A DNA stretch of 34,688 nt from Actinomycetes bacterium (lineage in GTDB: Bacteria; Actinomycetota; Acidimicrobiia; Acidimicrobiales; UBA8190). This document shows, piece after piece, positions 17,380 to 27,800 of the stretch. Positions within the stretch are counted from its first letter, which is position 1, and each line of letters starts with the position of its first letter. Both the position numbers and the translations under genes were made by a program. The notes under the pieces are model-generated. The model was not told where the DNA came from and searched no databases. It was given only the letters and a program-made list of their open reading frames with translations. The stretch lies in assembly GCA_021826725.1 (NCBI GenBank), contig JAKAYQ010000013.1, positions 1-34,688 of the forward strand, in the 5' to 3' direction.

Positions 17380-18618
17380 TCAGCCGGTCACGGTGACGAG
17401 GGTGCCGTAGGCCAGGTACGACCAGGCCTGGGCGGCCGCCGCCAGCGGCAGCTCGACGCATCCGAGGCTCTGCGGGAACCCGTAGGACGCCCGGGGGATG
17501 TAGTGCACGGCATTGCCCCCATGGAAGTAGGCGACGAACTGGACCGGGTCGGCGTAGGGCGTGCCGTTCGGGTTCGTGCCCCGCATGATCTGGTTGCGGT
17601 ACCGGGCGTAGACCGGGAAGGTGCCGTCGTCGGTCGGCGTCTGCGGGATGCCGGTATTGGCCAGGGAGTGGAACACGACCTGGCCGTCGTGCCAGATGGT
17701 GAGGTTCTCCGGCAGGACCTTGGAGGCCACCGCGTAGTCGTACCCGCCGGTGTTCACCTGGCCGGCGGCGAGGGCGGAGAGCAGGTCGTTCCACAGACCC
17801 AGATCGGGGGTGCCGTCGACCTTCAGGCCGTGGTCAGCCTGGAACTCCATGACGAGCCCCGTGGTGAAGACGTTGTAGGACCCCGGCTGCCACAGACCGG
17901 TCAGGCTGGCCGGCCAGGTGGTCTGGCTCCAGGCGAACGCCCCCGTCGGCGGGGAGAAGATCGCCTGCTGCTGTGCCACGGTGTCCGTCGCGGCGACGGC
18001 AGGCCCGGTGGGGGTCCACGCCAGCGGGGAGTAGTCGAGCAGCGACAGGAGCTGCTGCAGTCGCAGGGTGGAGCCTGCACCCACGGTGAACTGGTCAGTC
18101 ACCGGCCGGGCCAGCCTGGCGCCATCGACAGCCCGCTCCCCGGACGGGCCACCGGGGACCGTGACGACCACCGGGGTGTACGGCAGGAACGCACCGGTCG
18201 GGGTGAACGTCAGGGTGTGGGTGCCGGCCAGCGCCCAGGTGCCGGGGATGGCGGGCGACACCGTCGGATCGGGAGAGCCAGCCGCCAGCCGGTCGGAGAA
18301 GGTGACGCTGATGGGCGACGTGCCGGTCACACCCGACGCCCCCGAACCGGGGCTGATCGCGGCGACGGTCATCGCGGCGCCGACCGATGGGGTCCCGCCC
18401 GGAGCTCCTGCGGCAGAGCCGCCGGCGCCCGGGACCCCAGTGCCCGAACGGGTCAGCGCTTCCGTGGCGTGCGCCGAGGTGCGCGACCAGGGGCCGGCGT
18501 GGAGCCGCCACGCAGCACCCACCCCTGCGACGACGACGAGGGCGGCGATGCCGCCCGACACCCACGCGGTGCGGTGACGCCGACCGCCGTGGAGACGGTG
18601 CCGCGGGCCTTCGCTCAT
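17380..18618 (-). CDS. L,D-transpeptidase (YkuD) with N-terminal TM/signal anchor and Ig-like domain
   Basis: Catalytic [22 protein letters not shown]-terminal hydrophobic segment [21 protein letters not shown]; Ig-like segment [34 protein letters not shown] before ATG at 18618. Confidence 0.88.
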   Translation of the reverse strand: MSEGPRHRLHGGRRHRTAWVSGGIAALVVVAGVGAAWRLHAGPWSRTSAHATEALTRSGTGVPGAGGSAAGAPGGTPSVGAAMTVAAISPGSGASGVTGTSPISVTFSDRLAAGSPDPTVSPAIPGTWALAGTHTLTFTPTGAFLPYTPVVVTVPGGPSGERAVDGARLARPVTDQFTVGAGSTLRLQQLLSLLDYSPLAWTPTGPAVAATDTVAQQQAIFSPPTGAFAWSQTTWPASLTGLWQPGSYNVFTTGLVMEFQADHGLKVDGTPDLGLWNDLLSALAAGQVNTGGYDYAVASKVLPENLTIWHDGQVVFHSLANTGIPQTPTDDGTFPVYARYRNQIMRGTNPNGTPYADPVQFVAYFHGGNAVHYIPRASYGFPQSLGCVELPLAAAAQAWSYLAYGTLVTVTG

Positions 18619-18826
18619 GCATGCCTCCTGGGCGGTCACGCCGTTGCCCCATCACCCACCCCCGACGCTACCGACCCCGGCGCCCGATGTGCCGTCGCCA
18701 CCAGGCCTGGCGCCCGGTGTGCTCACGCGGGCGGGCCGTGCCGCTCGGCGGGCGGATCCGCTCCGGTCAAGGCCGGCACCCCACCCAGCTCCACCGGGTA
18801 CGCCGCGCACTCGCTGGCGCCGAGGA

Positions 18827-20401
18827 TCACTCCCACTCGATGGTGCCCGGCGGCTTGGAGGTGACGTCGAGGGCAACCCGGTTGACCCCGTCGACCTCGT
18901 TGATGATGCGCGAGGAGATCCGCTCCACCAGGTCGTACGGCAACCGGGCCCAGTCGGCGGTCATCGCGTCGTCGGAGGTGACCGCCCGGATCACGATCGG
19001 GTACGCGTAGGTGCGTCCGTCGCCCATGACGCCCACGGTGCGCACGGCGGGGAGGACGGCGAAGCTCTGCCAGAGCTGGTCGTACAGGCCAGCCCGGCGG
19101 ACCTCGTCGAGGACCACGACGTCGGCAGCCCGGAGGACGGCGGCGCGCTCGGGGGTCACCTCGCCGACGATGCGCACGGCCAGCCCGGGACCGGGAAACG
19201 GCTGGCGCCACACGATCTCCTCGGGAAGGCCCAGCTCCTCCCCCACGGCACGAACCTCGTCCTTGAAGAGCAGGCGCAGCGGCTCGACCAGGTCGAAGGC
19301 CATGTCCTCAGGCAGGCCTCCGACGTTGTGGTGCGACTTGATGTTGGCGGCGTCGGCGGTCCCGGACTCGATGACATCGGGGTAGAGCGTGCCCTGCACC
19401 AGGAAGCGGGCGTCGTCGACGTCGCGGGCGACCTCCTCGAAGATGCGGATGAACGTTTCCCCGATGGCCTTGCGCTTCACCTCGGGGTCGGTGACACCTT
19501 CGAGCACCCCGAAGAACCGGTCGGCCGCCTTCACGTGCACGAGGTCCACGTGGAACTGGCGGCGGAAGGTCTCCTCGACCTGCTCGCCTTCACCGGCGCG
19601 CATCAGCCCGTTGTCGACGAACACGCACGTGAGCTGGTCCCCCACCGCCCGGTGGACGAGGGCGGCGGCGACAGCGGAGTCGACACCGCCCGACAGGGCG
19701 CACAGGACCCGGCTGGCGCCGACCTGTGCCCGGATCTTCTCGACGGCGTGCTCGATGATGTTGGTGTGGGTCCAGTTGGGAAGGGCGCCGCATACGTCGA
19801 ACAGGAACCGCTCGATGAGCGACTGGCCGCGCTCGGTGTGCACCACCTCGGGGTGGAACTGCACCGCGTACAGGCGCCGCTCCGCGTCGCCCATGGCCGC
19901 CACCGGGGCGTCCGGGGTGGTCGCAGCCACGACGAACCCCGGCGGGGTCACCGTCACGGCGTCACCATGGCTCATCCACACGTCGACCGGCCCGCCGGCA
20001 GGCCAGTCCGCGAACAGCGACGCCGCTGCCCCCGGCGTGCCGAGGGTCAGCGGGGTGCGGCCGTACTCGCCGCGTCCGGTCCGGGCGACCGTGCCCCCAA
20101 GCTGCTGGGTCATCAGCTGGGCGCCGTAGCAGATGCCGAGGACCGGCACGCCTGCCGCGAAGATGGCGGGGTCGACCGTCGGGGCCCAGTCCGCGTACAC
20201 CGACGCCGGGCCGCCGGACAGGATGATGCCCTTGGGCCGCCGGGACAGGATCTCCTCGGCGGTGGCGTCGTGCCGGACGATCTCGGAGTAGACGCGGGCC
20301 TGGCGGACCCGGCGGGCGATCAGCTGTGCGTACTGGGCGCCGAAGTCGACGACGACGACGTCGGTGCCCGCCGCCACCGTCGGACCGGCCGAGACTGGCA
20401 C
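18827..20401 (-). CDS. guaA: GMP synthase (glutamine-hydrolysing)
   Basis: [97 protein letters not shown]. Confidence 0.97.
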   Translation of the reverse strand: MPVSAGPTVAAGTDVVVVDFGAQYAQLIARRVRQARVYSEIVRHDATAEEILSRRPKGIILSGGPASVYADWAPTVDPAIFAAGVPVLGICYGAQLMTQQLGGTVARTGRGEYGRTPLTLGTPGAAASLFADWPAGGPVDVWMSHGDAVTVTPPGFVVAATTPDAPVAAMGDAERRLYAVQFHPEVVHTERGQSLIERFLFDVCGALPNWTHTNIIEHAVEKIRAQVGASRVLCALSGGVDSAVAAALVHRAVGDQLTCVFVDNGLMRAGEGEQVEETFRRQFHVDLVHVKAADRFFGVLEGVTDPEVKRKAIGETFIRIFEEVARDVDDARFLVQGTLYPDVIESGTADAANIKSHHNVGGLPEDMAFDLVEPLRLLFKDEVRAVGEELGLPEEIVWRQPFPGPGLAVRIVGEVTPERAAVLRAADVVVLDEVRRAGLYDQLWQSFAVLPAVRTVGVMGDGRTYAYPIVIRAVTSDDAMTADWARLPYDLVERISSRIINEVDGVNRVALDVTSKPPGTIEWE

Positions 20402-20403
20402 CG

Positions 20404-21567
20404 TCAGTGGCCCATGCCGACGCCCTGCGACCGCTGCAGTTCCTTGCCTTCGGTCTGCAGGGCCGGCGCCACCATGACCTCCGCCTTCTGGAACTCCTTG
20501 ACCGTCTCGTACCCACAGGTGGCCATGGACGTGCGCAGGGCGCCGAACAGGTTCATCCGGCCGTCGTTCTCATGGGCGGGACCAAGCAGGATCTCCTTCA
20601 GCGTGCCGCGCACGCTGGTGCGCACCCGAGCGCCACGCGGCAGCGTCGGGTGGAAGGTGGCCATGCCCCAGTGGAACCCCCGGCAGGGGGCCTCCTCGGC
20701 CGACGACAGCGGCGAGCCCAGCATGACGGCATCAGCACCGCACGCGATGGCCTTGGCCACGTCGCCACCCTTGCTCATGCCGCCATCGGCGATGACGTGG
20801 ACGTACACGCCGGTCTCGTCGAGGTGGCGCATGCGGGCGCCGGCCACGTCGGCGATGGCAGTGGCCTGGGGGACACCGAGACCGAGCACACCGCGGGTGG
20901 TGCAGGCGTTGCCCGGGCCGACGCCGACGAGCACGCCGACGGCCCCCGTTCGCATCAGGTGGAGGCCGGCCTGGTAGGACGCACAACCGCCGACGATGAC
21001 CGGCAGGTCGAACTCGCGGATGAAGCGCTTGAGGTTGAGCGGCTCCGCCGTCTTCGAGACGTGCTCGGCGGACACGACGGTGCCCTGGATCACGAGCAGG
21101 TCGAGGTCGCCGGCCAGGATGGCAGGGGCCAGCTCCTCGGTGCGCTGGGGAGTGACCGAAGCGCACGACACGACGCCGGCCGCCTTGATCTCACGGATGC
21201 GCTCGGTGACCAGCTCGGCCCGCACGGGCTCCTGGTACATCTGCTGCATCCGGGACGTGGCCTTGTCGTCGGGGAGCTCGGCGATCTCCTCGAACAGCGG
21301 CTCGGGGTCGTCGTAGCGGGTCCACAGCCCTTCCAGGTTGAGGACTCCGACGCCGCCGAGATGGCCCAGCTCGATGGCGGTACGCGGGCTGATGGCGCCG
21401 TCCATGGCCGAGCCCATCAGCGGCAGGTCGAAGCGGAAGGCGTCGATCTCCCAGGAGATGTCCACGTCCTCGGGGTCCCGGGTCCGACGGCTCGGCACGA
21501 TGGCGATGTCGTCGAAGCCGTACGCCTGGCGCCCCGACTTGTAGATGCCGATCTCGATCTCAGCCAC
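20404..21567 (-). CDS. guaB3: GuaB3-family IMP dehydrogenase-like protein (no CBS domains apparent)
   Basis: [99 protein letters not shown] at 21567 with AGGAGA SD. Confidence 0.92.
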   Translation of the reverse strand: MAEIEIGIYKSGRQAYGFDDIAIVPSRRTRDPEDVDISWEIDAFRFDLPLMGSAMDGAISPRTAIELGHLGGVGVLNLEGLWTRYDDPEPLFEEIAELPDDKATSRMQQMYQEPVRAELVTERIREIKAAGVVSCASVTPQRTEELAPAILAGDLDLLVIQGTVVSAEHVSKTAEPLNLKRFIREFDLPVIVGGCASYQAGLHLMRTGAVGVLVGVGPGNACTTRGVLGLGVPQATAIADVAGARMRHLDETGVYVHVIADGGMSKGGDVAKAIACGADAVMLGSPLSSAEEAPCRGFHWGMATFHPTLPRGARVRTSVRGTLKEILLGPAHENDGRMNLFGALRTSMATCGYETVKEFQKAEVMVAPALQTEGKELQRSQGVGMGH

Positions 21568-21579
21568 CAGGTCTCCTTT

Positions 21580-21661
21580 GCCCGTGTCGCCGACGTCTGT
21601 GCTGCCTGTGCCTGTGCATCCCGTGCCCGTGCTGCCTGTTCCTGTGTTGCCCGTGTCGCCC
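21580..21661 (-). repeat. Degenerate short repeat in the guaB3 leader (GCTGCCTGT at 30-bp spacing; GCCCGTGTCGCC at both ends)
   Basis: Read directly; mRNA-sense strand is almost free of T. Confidence 0.65.
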
Positions 21662-21933
21662 ACCTGCCAGCCGCCTGGCGATCCCGCAGCCCAAGTGGCG
21701 CCGCCCGGTGGGCCCCGGCCCGCGAGTGGCACGTGGCGAGTGGTCACCCGGGCCGTGGCCGGCGCCCGGCGGGAGTCCAACCGGCCATCGCCGAGGGCCG
21801 CCCACCGATACCCGTCGACGACGACCCGCCGACCGTCCGTGGCATGTAGGTTACCCCCGCGCCGGGTGGGCCCGTGCCTGGCGGAGCCGGCCCCGGTGAA
21901 CCGCCAGCCCACAGCGGGGGCCGGGCACCGCTG

Positions 21934-22692
21934 TCAGGCGGCGAGGACCAGCGCGAGCAGCTCCACCAGCACCTTGGCGGTCGCGCCCCACACAGTGTCC
22001 CCCGGCAGCTCGAAGAACCACACCGGGAACCAGCCCGTCTCCGATCCACCCTCGTCCCCCGCTGCCGCTGCGGGCAACGGCCATCGCTCCTCCCGGAACG
22101 TGCCGTCGGCCACCAGGTCGACGAGGGCGACGTCGAACGCCCGGTCGACCTCGGCCGGCTGCGGCTTCAGGGCCGGGGGGCGGTCGAGGGTGGCGACCAC
22201 CGGCACCAGCCAGCTGTGCGACGTATGGGTCGACAGGGGGCTCAGGCGCCCCACCACGGTGACCTGGCCTGGGTCGAGCCCGACCTCCTCCGAAGCCTCG
22301 CGCATCGCCGCCTCCTCGGGGCTCTCCCCGGGCTCCATCCGCCCGCCGGGGAAGCTCACCTCGCTGCGATGGGAGCGCATGTGCGCCGCCCGCCTGGTCA
22401 GCACCACGCGGGCCTCGCCGTCCCCGTCGTACAGCGCCACCAGGACGGCGGCCGGCCGGGCCGACGGCGGGCAGGCGAGGTCACCTACCCGGTGTGCGGC
22501 GACCGCTCCGACCACGTCGGCCAGCGGCAGCGAGCGCAACGCCGTCGGTGGCCGGCCCGCCCACGGCGGCGGCCCACCGGGCGTCGCTCCGGCAGGGCGC
22601 GGGATCACCTGCCGGCCCCCGCGCCAGCGGCTGGGGCCGACCCGCCTGGCCGATCCGTCCACGCCGCCCGCCTTCGACTGTCGCCCACCCAC
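21934..22692 (-). CDS. NUDIX hydrolase, CoA-pyrophosphatase (NudL-like) type
   Basis: LTRRAAHMRSHRSEVSFPGGRMEPGESPEEAAMREASEEVGL contains NUDIX box and upstream NudL-type motif. Confidence 0.9.
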   Translation of the reverse strand: MGGRQSKAGGVDGSARRVGPSRWRGGRQVIPRPAGATPGGPPPWAGRPPTALRSLPLADVVGAVAAHRVGDLACPPSARPAAVLVALYDGDGEARVVLTRRAAHMRSHRSEVSFPGGRMEPGESPEEAAMREASEEVGLDPGQVTVVGRLSPLSTHTSHSWLVPVVATLDRPPALKPQPAEVDRAFDVALVDLVADGTFREERWPLPAAAAGDEGGSETGWFPVWFFELPGDTVWGATAKVLVELLALVLAA

Positions 22693-22757
22693 GTCAGCAC
22701 GCTACCGGCCCGTCCCCCCGGCCAGACCACCGCTTCCCGGACGTCGATCCCCTGACG

Positions 22758-22876
22758 CCGGGCACCACATCCAACCGGGCACCCGAGCCAACCGGGCACC
22801 CGAGCCAACCGGGCACCACAGCCAACCGGGCACCCGAGCCAACCGGGCACCCGAGCCAACCGGGCACCCGAGCTGG
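22758..22876. repeat. Intergenic 17-bp tandem repeat (CCGGGCACCCGAGCCAA; variants ..CACCACAGCCAA), 7 copies, between divergent genes
   Basis: CCGGGC starts at 22758, 22775, 22792, 22809, 22826, 22843, 22860: exact 17-bp spacing. Confidence 0.93.
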
Positions 22877-22912
22877 GGACACCGGCGCGCTGGTCGGGCC
22901 CGGAACCAGCCG

Positions 22913-22918
22913 TAGCAT
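22913..22918 (+). promoter_or_regulatory. Candidate -10 element TAGCAT, 6 nt before the GTG at 22925 (possible leaderless transcript)
   Basis: TAGCAT-GGTGGG-GTG; no convincing -35 seen. Confidence 0.35.
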
Positions 22919-22924
22919 GGTGGG

Positions 22925-24499
22925 GTGCGCCAGGCAGCGGTGGCCGTGAGCGGGCCAAGACCAGCGACGGTGGGGGCGCCCGAAGACCACCATGGCGTGC
23001 TCCGGTGGGCGCACCGGCGGGTGGCGCCGCTGCTGGTGACCGCGGTGGTCATGGCAACGGCGTTCGCCTTTTCGCTGTGGTGGAACGTCCACGTCGACCA
23101 CAACACGGTCTGGTACGAGCCGGCGGATCTGTGGCGCACCATGCTCGCCGCCGTCCGGCTCGACCACGGGCAGCTCGGGCAGCTCTACAGCGACGGGACG
23201 AACCTGGTGTCGTTCCCCGGTGCGGCGGTCATCCTCGCACCCGCTGCCGCCCTGATCTCGGCGATCCACGCGCCGCTCGGGCCTCCCATCGGATCGGTGA
23301 CCGACACCAACGCCTGGCTGATCGCCCTGCCGTACACCGTGGCGATCTCGTGCTCGGTCCTGTTCGCCGCCGACCGCCTGGCCGAGCGGATGGGTGTCGG
23401 GACCGGCAAGCGCCTGGCCCTGGCCGCAGCGGGTGGCGTGGCACTGTGGAACGTCGTCCCCTACTGGGGGCATCCCGAGGACTGCGTGGCGGTGGCCCTC
23501 CTGCTGTTCGCCGTCGACGCCGCCGCCGAAGGCCGGCCGTGGCGTTCCGCCTGGCTCGTCGGCCTCGGCCTGGCGGTGCAACCGCTGGTCCTGCTGGCTG
23601 TGCCGATCCTGGCTGTCGTGTCGGGACGCCGGCAGATCGTGGGCTGGCTCGTACGAGCCGCCGTGCCTCCGGCGGTCGCGCTCGGCGCTGCGCTGGCAAC
23701 CAACTGGTCGGCCACCTGGTACCAGGTCGTCGACCAGCCCAACTGGCCATACATCGACCGGCCGACCCCCTGGATCTCGTTGGCCCCCCACCTCACCAGT
23801 CAGACCGTGGCCGCAGGCCCCGGGCGCAGCATCGCCGTGGTGCTGGCGGTGGCGGCCTGCTGGCCGGCCTGGCGTGCCTGGCGGCGGGCGGGTGGCGATG
23901 AGTCCGAGCCCGAGGGAACGCCAGCCGGATCGGCGGTCGCCCTGGGGCTCGCGACGGTCGGCGAGCCGGTGTCGCTCCCCGCGGGCAGCCCGCCGCCGGG
24001 TGTCGCAGCCGGTGCCGTTGGGACCGCCGCCTGGGCGCCCGGCGCCGTCGTGGCGGTGGTCTGGTGGGTGGCGCTGGCACTGGCCCTGCGGTGCGCGTTC
24101 GAGTCCGTGATGGTCTCCTATTACATCTGGCCGGCGATCGCCGTCGGCATGCTCGCTGCGGTGACCTCGTGGTGGCGGCTGGCGCCCGCCGCTGCCCTCG
24201 GCGTGGGGCTCACCGCGTTCTGCAACGTCTGGTGGCATGGCGAGTGGCCCTGGTGGTCCGTGATCGTGGTAACCCTGGCGCTGCTGCTGGTCGCCGCCCG
24301 GCCGGTGCCGGACACCCGTCGCAGGCGTTCGGCCGCCCCCGCCGCGGCAGCCGGCGGGGAACTGGGCGCCGGTGGGCCAGCCACCGTCGGCTGGCCCGGC
24401 ACTGGGGACAGAGACGATGCAGTACGGCCCGCCACCGCCCTGCCGTGGCCGGCACCGGGATCCGCTGCGTCGCCCGTCGGCGGGACCGAGACGACCTAG
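22925..24499 (+). CDS. Polytopic membrane protein, possibly GT-C-type/GT87-like glycosyltransferase
   Basis: Multiple TM segments; NVVPYWGHPEDCVAVALLLFAVDAAAEGR resembles membrane glycosyltransferase loops; family assignment is inference. Confidence 0.65.
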   Translation: MRQAAVAVSGPRPATVGAPEDHHGVLRWAHRRVAPLLVTAVVMATAFAFSLWWNVHVDHNTVWYEPADLWRTMLAAVRLDHGQLGQLYSDGTNLVSFPGAAVILAPAAALISAIHAPLGPPIGSVTDTNAWLIALPYTVAISCSVLFAADRLAERMGVGTGKRLALAAAGGVALWNVVPYWGHPEDCVAVALLLFAVDAAAEGRPWRSAWLVGLGLAVQPLVLLAVPILAVVSGRRQIVGWLVRAAVPPAVALGAALATNWSATWYQVVDQPNWPYIDRPTPWISLAPHLTSQTVAAGPGRSIAVVLAVAACWPAWRAWRRAGGDESEPEGTPAGSAVALGLATVGEPVSLPAGSPPPGVAAGAVGTAAWAPGAVVAVVWWVALALALRCAFESVMVSYYIWPAIAVGMLAAVTSWWRLAPAAALGVGLTAFCNVWWHGEWPWWSVIVVTLALLLVAARPVPDTRRRRSAAPAAAAGGELGAGGPATVGWPGTGDRDDAVRPATALPWPAPGSAASPVGGTETT

Positions 24500-24745
24500 G
24501 AGAACCGGCCCCGGGGACCCGTTCCGGCGTCGGCGCCATCCGGGCGCGAGCCGGTGGTGTCCGGTGGCAGTTGCTGGCGGCGGTGGATGGGTTCGTGCCA
24601 GAGAGCCGGGCGACCGGAACGCCGCGCCCACCGCAGCCCGCACCCCGCACCCCGGTCCGCCGGACGCCGCGGACCACCCGTGCTGCACTCCGAGCGCCGG
24701 AGGCCCGCCGATCCGCCGGGAACAGGTTGCCCGCGCTACCGGACA

Positions 24746-24785
24746 CCACGGACGACCCCACGCCGCCACGGACGACCCCACGCCG
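24746..24785. repeat. Two perfect tandem copies of a 20-bp unit (CCACGGACGACCCCACGCCG) in a convergent intergenic region
   Basis: Copies 24746-24765 and 24766-24785. Confidence 0.85.
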
Positions 24786-24857
24786 CCGGGCGCCACTGGC
24801 CACCAGCGCCACCCGGCTCGTCCAGCGAAGCCGGGACGGACGAACAGCCGGCCCGGC

Positions 24858-27800
24858 TCAGCCGGCGAAGCCGGTGCCGGACGGCCCCGGTTCGTCGTCA
24901 CCGCCGCCAGCGGCGGCCGCCAGCCGGCGGCGCCGGCCCACGAGGGCGAAGATGGCGGCGGCGGCGAGCACCAGGGCGCCGGCAACGGCGCCGAGGACGA
25001 CTGCCAGATCTCCGCGGCCCGGCGGCGAGACCGTGGCAGGAGGTGGCGCGAACCCGCCCGGCACCGGAACGGAAGCGGCGGCGCCGCCCGGCGTGTACAG
25101 CGCTGCGGCGGTCCGCGACGCGAGGACCGGGACCCTGCCGGCACCCGGCGACTGCGTCGCCCCGCCGGCCACGAGCACCGTGCCGGATCGCAGCACGCCC
25201 ACGGCCGGTCCTGTCACCGGGGCCGCCAGCGAGCCGGCCCCCGTCCACTGGCCCGTCGCGGGGTCGAGCACCTCGGCCGAGCTCACCGACGATCGGCCGC
25301 TGGTGCCGCCGGCCACCAGGACATCACCGCTGTGGAGCACCGCGACGGCCGGCAGGACGACGGGCGACGCCATGCCGGCAGAGCGCGACCATCCGCCGGT
25401 GGCGGGGTCGTAGGTGTCGGCGTCGAACCCCCCTCCGACCACGACGACCTGCCCGTCGGGAAGGGCTGCGGCGCTCGACATCATGCGCGGCTGGTCGAGG
25501 GTGCCCGCCGACCGCCATGTCCCGGTCCCGGCGTCGTACCGTTCGGCCGAAGCCAGCGCGCCGCCGCGGGCCCCCATGCCGCCGGCCGCCAGGGCACCAC
25601 CGCCGGGCAGCGCGGCCACGGCGGCGAAGGCGCGGGCGTCGTGCATGGCGCCGGTGGCCGACCACGTCCCCGCCGACGGGTCGTACAGCTCGGCGGAGGC
25701 CAGCGGATGGTGGCCCGCTCCGAGGCCACCGGCGACGAGGACCCGGCCGCCGGCGACGACGGCCAGCCCGGTGAAGGCCCGTGGTGTCGCCATGGAGCCG
25801 GTGGCCGACCACGTCCCGGTCGACGGGTCGTACAGCTCGGCGGAGGCGAGCGGCTGGTGGTCGGGGCCGAGCCCGCCGACGACCAGGACGTCGCCGTCGC
25901 GCAGCACGGTGGCGGCCGCACCGACCCGTGGGGACGTCATCGAGCCGGTCCGCGACCACGTTCCGGTCGACGGGTCGTACAGCTCGGCGGACGACAGCAC
26001 CTGCGAGCCGGTTGCCCCGCCGGCGACGAGCACCTCGCCGTCGCCCAGGGTGGCTGCCGCCGGGAATGCCCGGCCGGCTCGCATGGCGGAGGTCGGAGCC
26101 CAGCTGCCGTCGACGGTGCCAGCCCCGGCGGGGACGACCCGGACACCGCCGGGAGCGGCCCCCGGACCGCTGCCACTAGCACTTGCACTCACGCTGCCGG
26201 GCGGAGGACCGGGGAGCAGCACGGCACGGCCGAGCGGGACGACCGGGCCCGGCCCGTTCCCCGGCACACCGCCGGGACCGCCCGATGGCGCCGAGCCCGC
26301 CGGCCCGTTCCCCGAGCCACCACCGAAGTACGCGGCGGTCAGCAGGGCCATGGCCGGCGACCGGCGGCCGCCGGTGCCCGGACGGAGGTGCGTCCTTGCC
26401 GGCGCGGAGCCGGCGACCGGCATGGTGTGCACATAGGCGGACACGGACACGGAGCCGTTGAAGCCGAAGGTGACGGTGTAGCCGTCGGCTTCGAGCGTGA
26501 GCCCGCTCGAGTCGAGCGAGAACCCGGTCTTGCCGAGCGTGGCCGAGAACCCGGTGTAGGACCAGTAGTAGTCGCACGGGTACGGCGCCCAGCCATCCCA
26601 ATAGCAGACCGCTCCGGGGAGGTAGACCCCGACCTGCAGCGACAGGCTCCCCCAGATGAACGCGCTGATCCCGCTGGTCGACACGTCGATCTCCACGCTG
26701 GCCGCGAACGAGCCGCCGACCTGCAGGGCCGGCCCGATCTGGACCGAACCGGGACCGAGCGACAGCGTGCCGTCGAACTTGAGCTCAAAGCTCGGTGGCG
26801 ACACCGACGCCGCCAGGGTGAGGATCACCGGCCCGATCGAGAGGGAGCCCAGGCTGATCTGCGACACGGCACCGGTGAAGTTGATGCTCGGCGGCGAAAG
26901 CCCGACGTCGGCCAGCACGTCGACGCTCACCCCGGCGATCACAGCCTGGAACCCGAGGCCGAGGCCCGCCGGGTAGACGGTCTGGCCGACGGTGGCGCCC
27001 TGCGGAGCGATGTAGAGCTGGGCGAAGTCGACCTGGATCAGAGACCCCTGGCCGAACGCGGCGAGCGGTTCGAGCGCAGGCGTGCCCGAGCTCTTGGTGC
27101 CGATGGAGATGTCGAGGAGGAACGGGTCGAGGTTGAAGGCGAACGTGATCGGCGCGCCGTCCTGGTAGCCGACCACGTTCGCGATCACACCGGGCAGGGA
27201 GGTGATGGTCCCCTCGAAGCCACCGGTGACATAGGGGAAGATGTCGGTGACACCGACCTGCAGCGCCGCGCACTGCACCGTCAGGCCGGGGATGCCGAAG
27301 GCGTTCGTCCAGCCGGGGCCGGTGCCGCCGGCGCAGTCCCCCACCGACAAGCTGATGGTCACGCTGGGAGTGCCAGCGTTCTCGCCGACGGTCAGCTGGC
27401 CGTCCAGGGCGACCGCCGACGACGGGTCGCCGGCCATGGCGGAGGGCAGGTCGAGCGTGGCGGTCATGCCGACCCCGAAGGACACCGACGAGGGCGACAG
27501 CTGGACCTGGAGGTACCCGGTGTCGAGGACGAGGGCGACGCTGCCGGCGCTGAAGAGCGTGGCGCCGTTCTTTCCGAGGGCGAAGGAGATGCGCAGCGTA
27601 TAGACATCGGCGGCGAAGTTGGCGGTGCCCACTGCAGCCAGGCTGCTGCCGCTGGGGACGTCGAGGCCGACGGTCTGCAGGGCCGCGGTGGCCGAGGTCG
27701 GCAGGCTGATGGCGACGGCGAAGGTCAGGCCCTGGGCGAGGTCGATGGGACCGAGGGTCGGGTCGCCGGTGGCAAAGCCGTTCTGCGGCGCGCTGGCATA

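Noticed and set aside
17260-18864. 534-aa plus-strand ORF over the L,D-transpeptidase
   Set aside because: Antisense shadow ORF; its start lies in the 25-bp repeats.
18617-20977. 786-aa plus-strand ORF over guaA
   Set aside because: Antisense to a highly conserved GMP synthase.
22758-22876. CRISPR array
   Set aside because: Units are directly contiguous 17-bp repeats with no unique spacers and no cas genes nearby.
22694-25144. 816-aa minus-strand ORF
   Set aside because: Antisense to the TM protein at 22925-24499; shadow frame including the 17-bp repeats.
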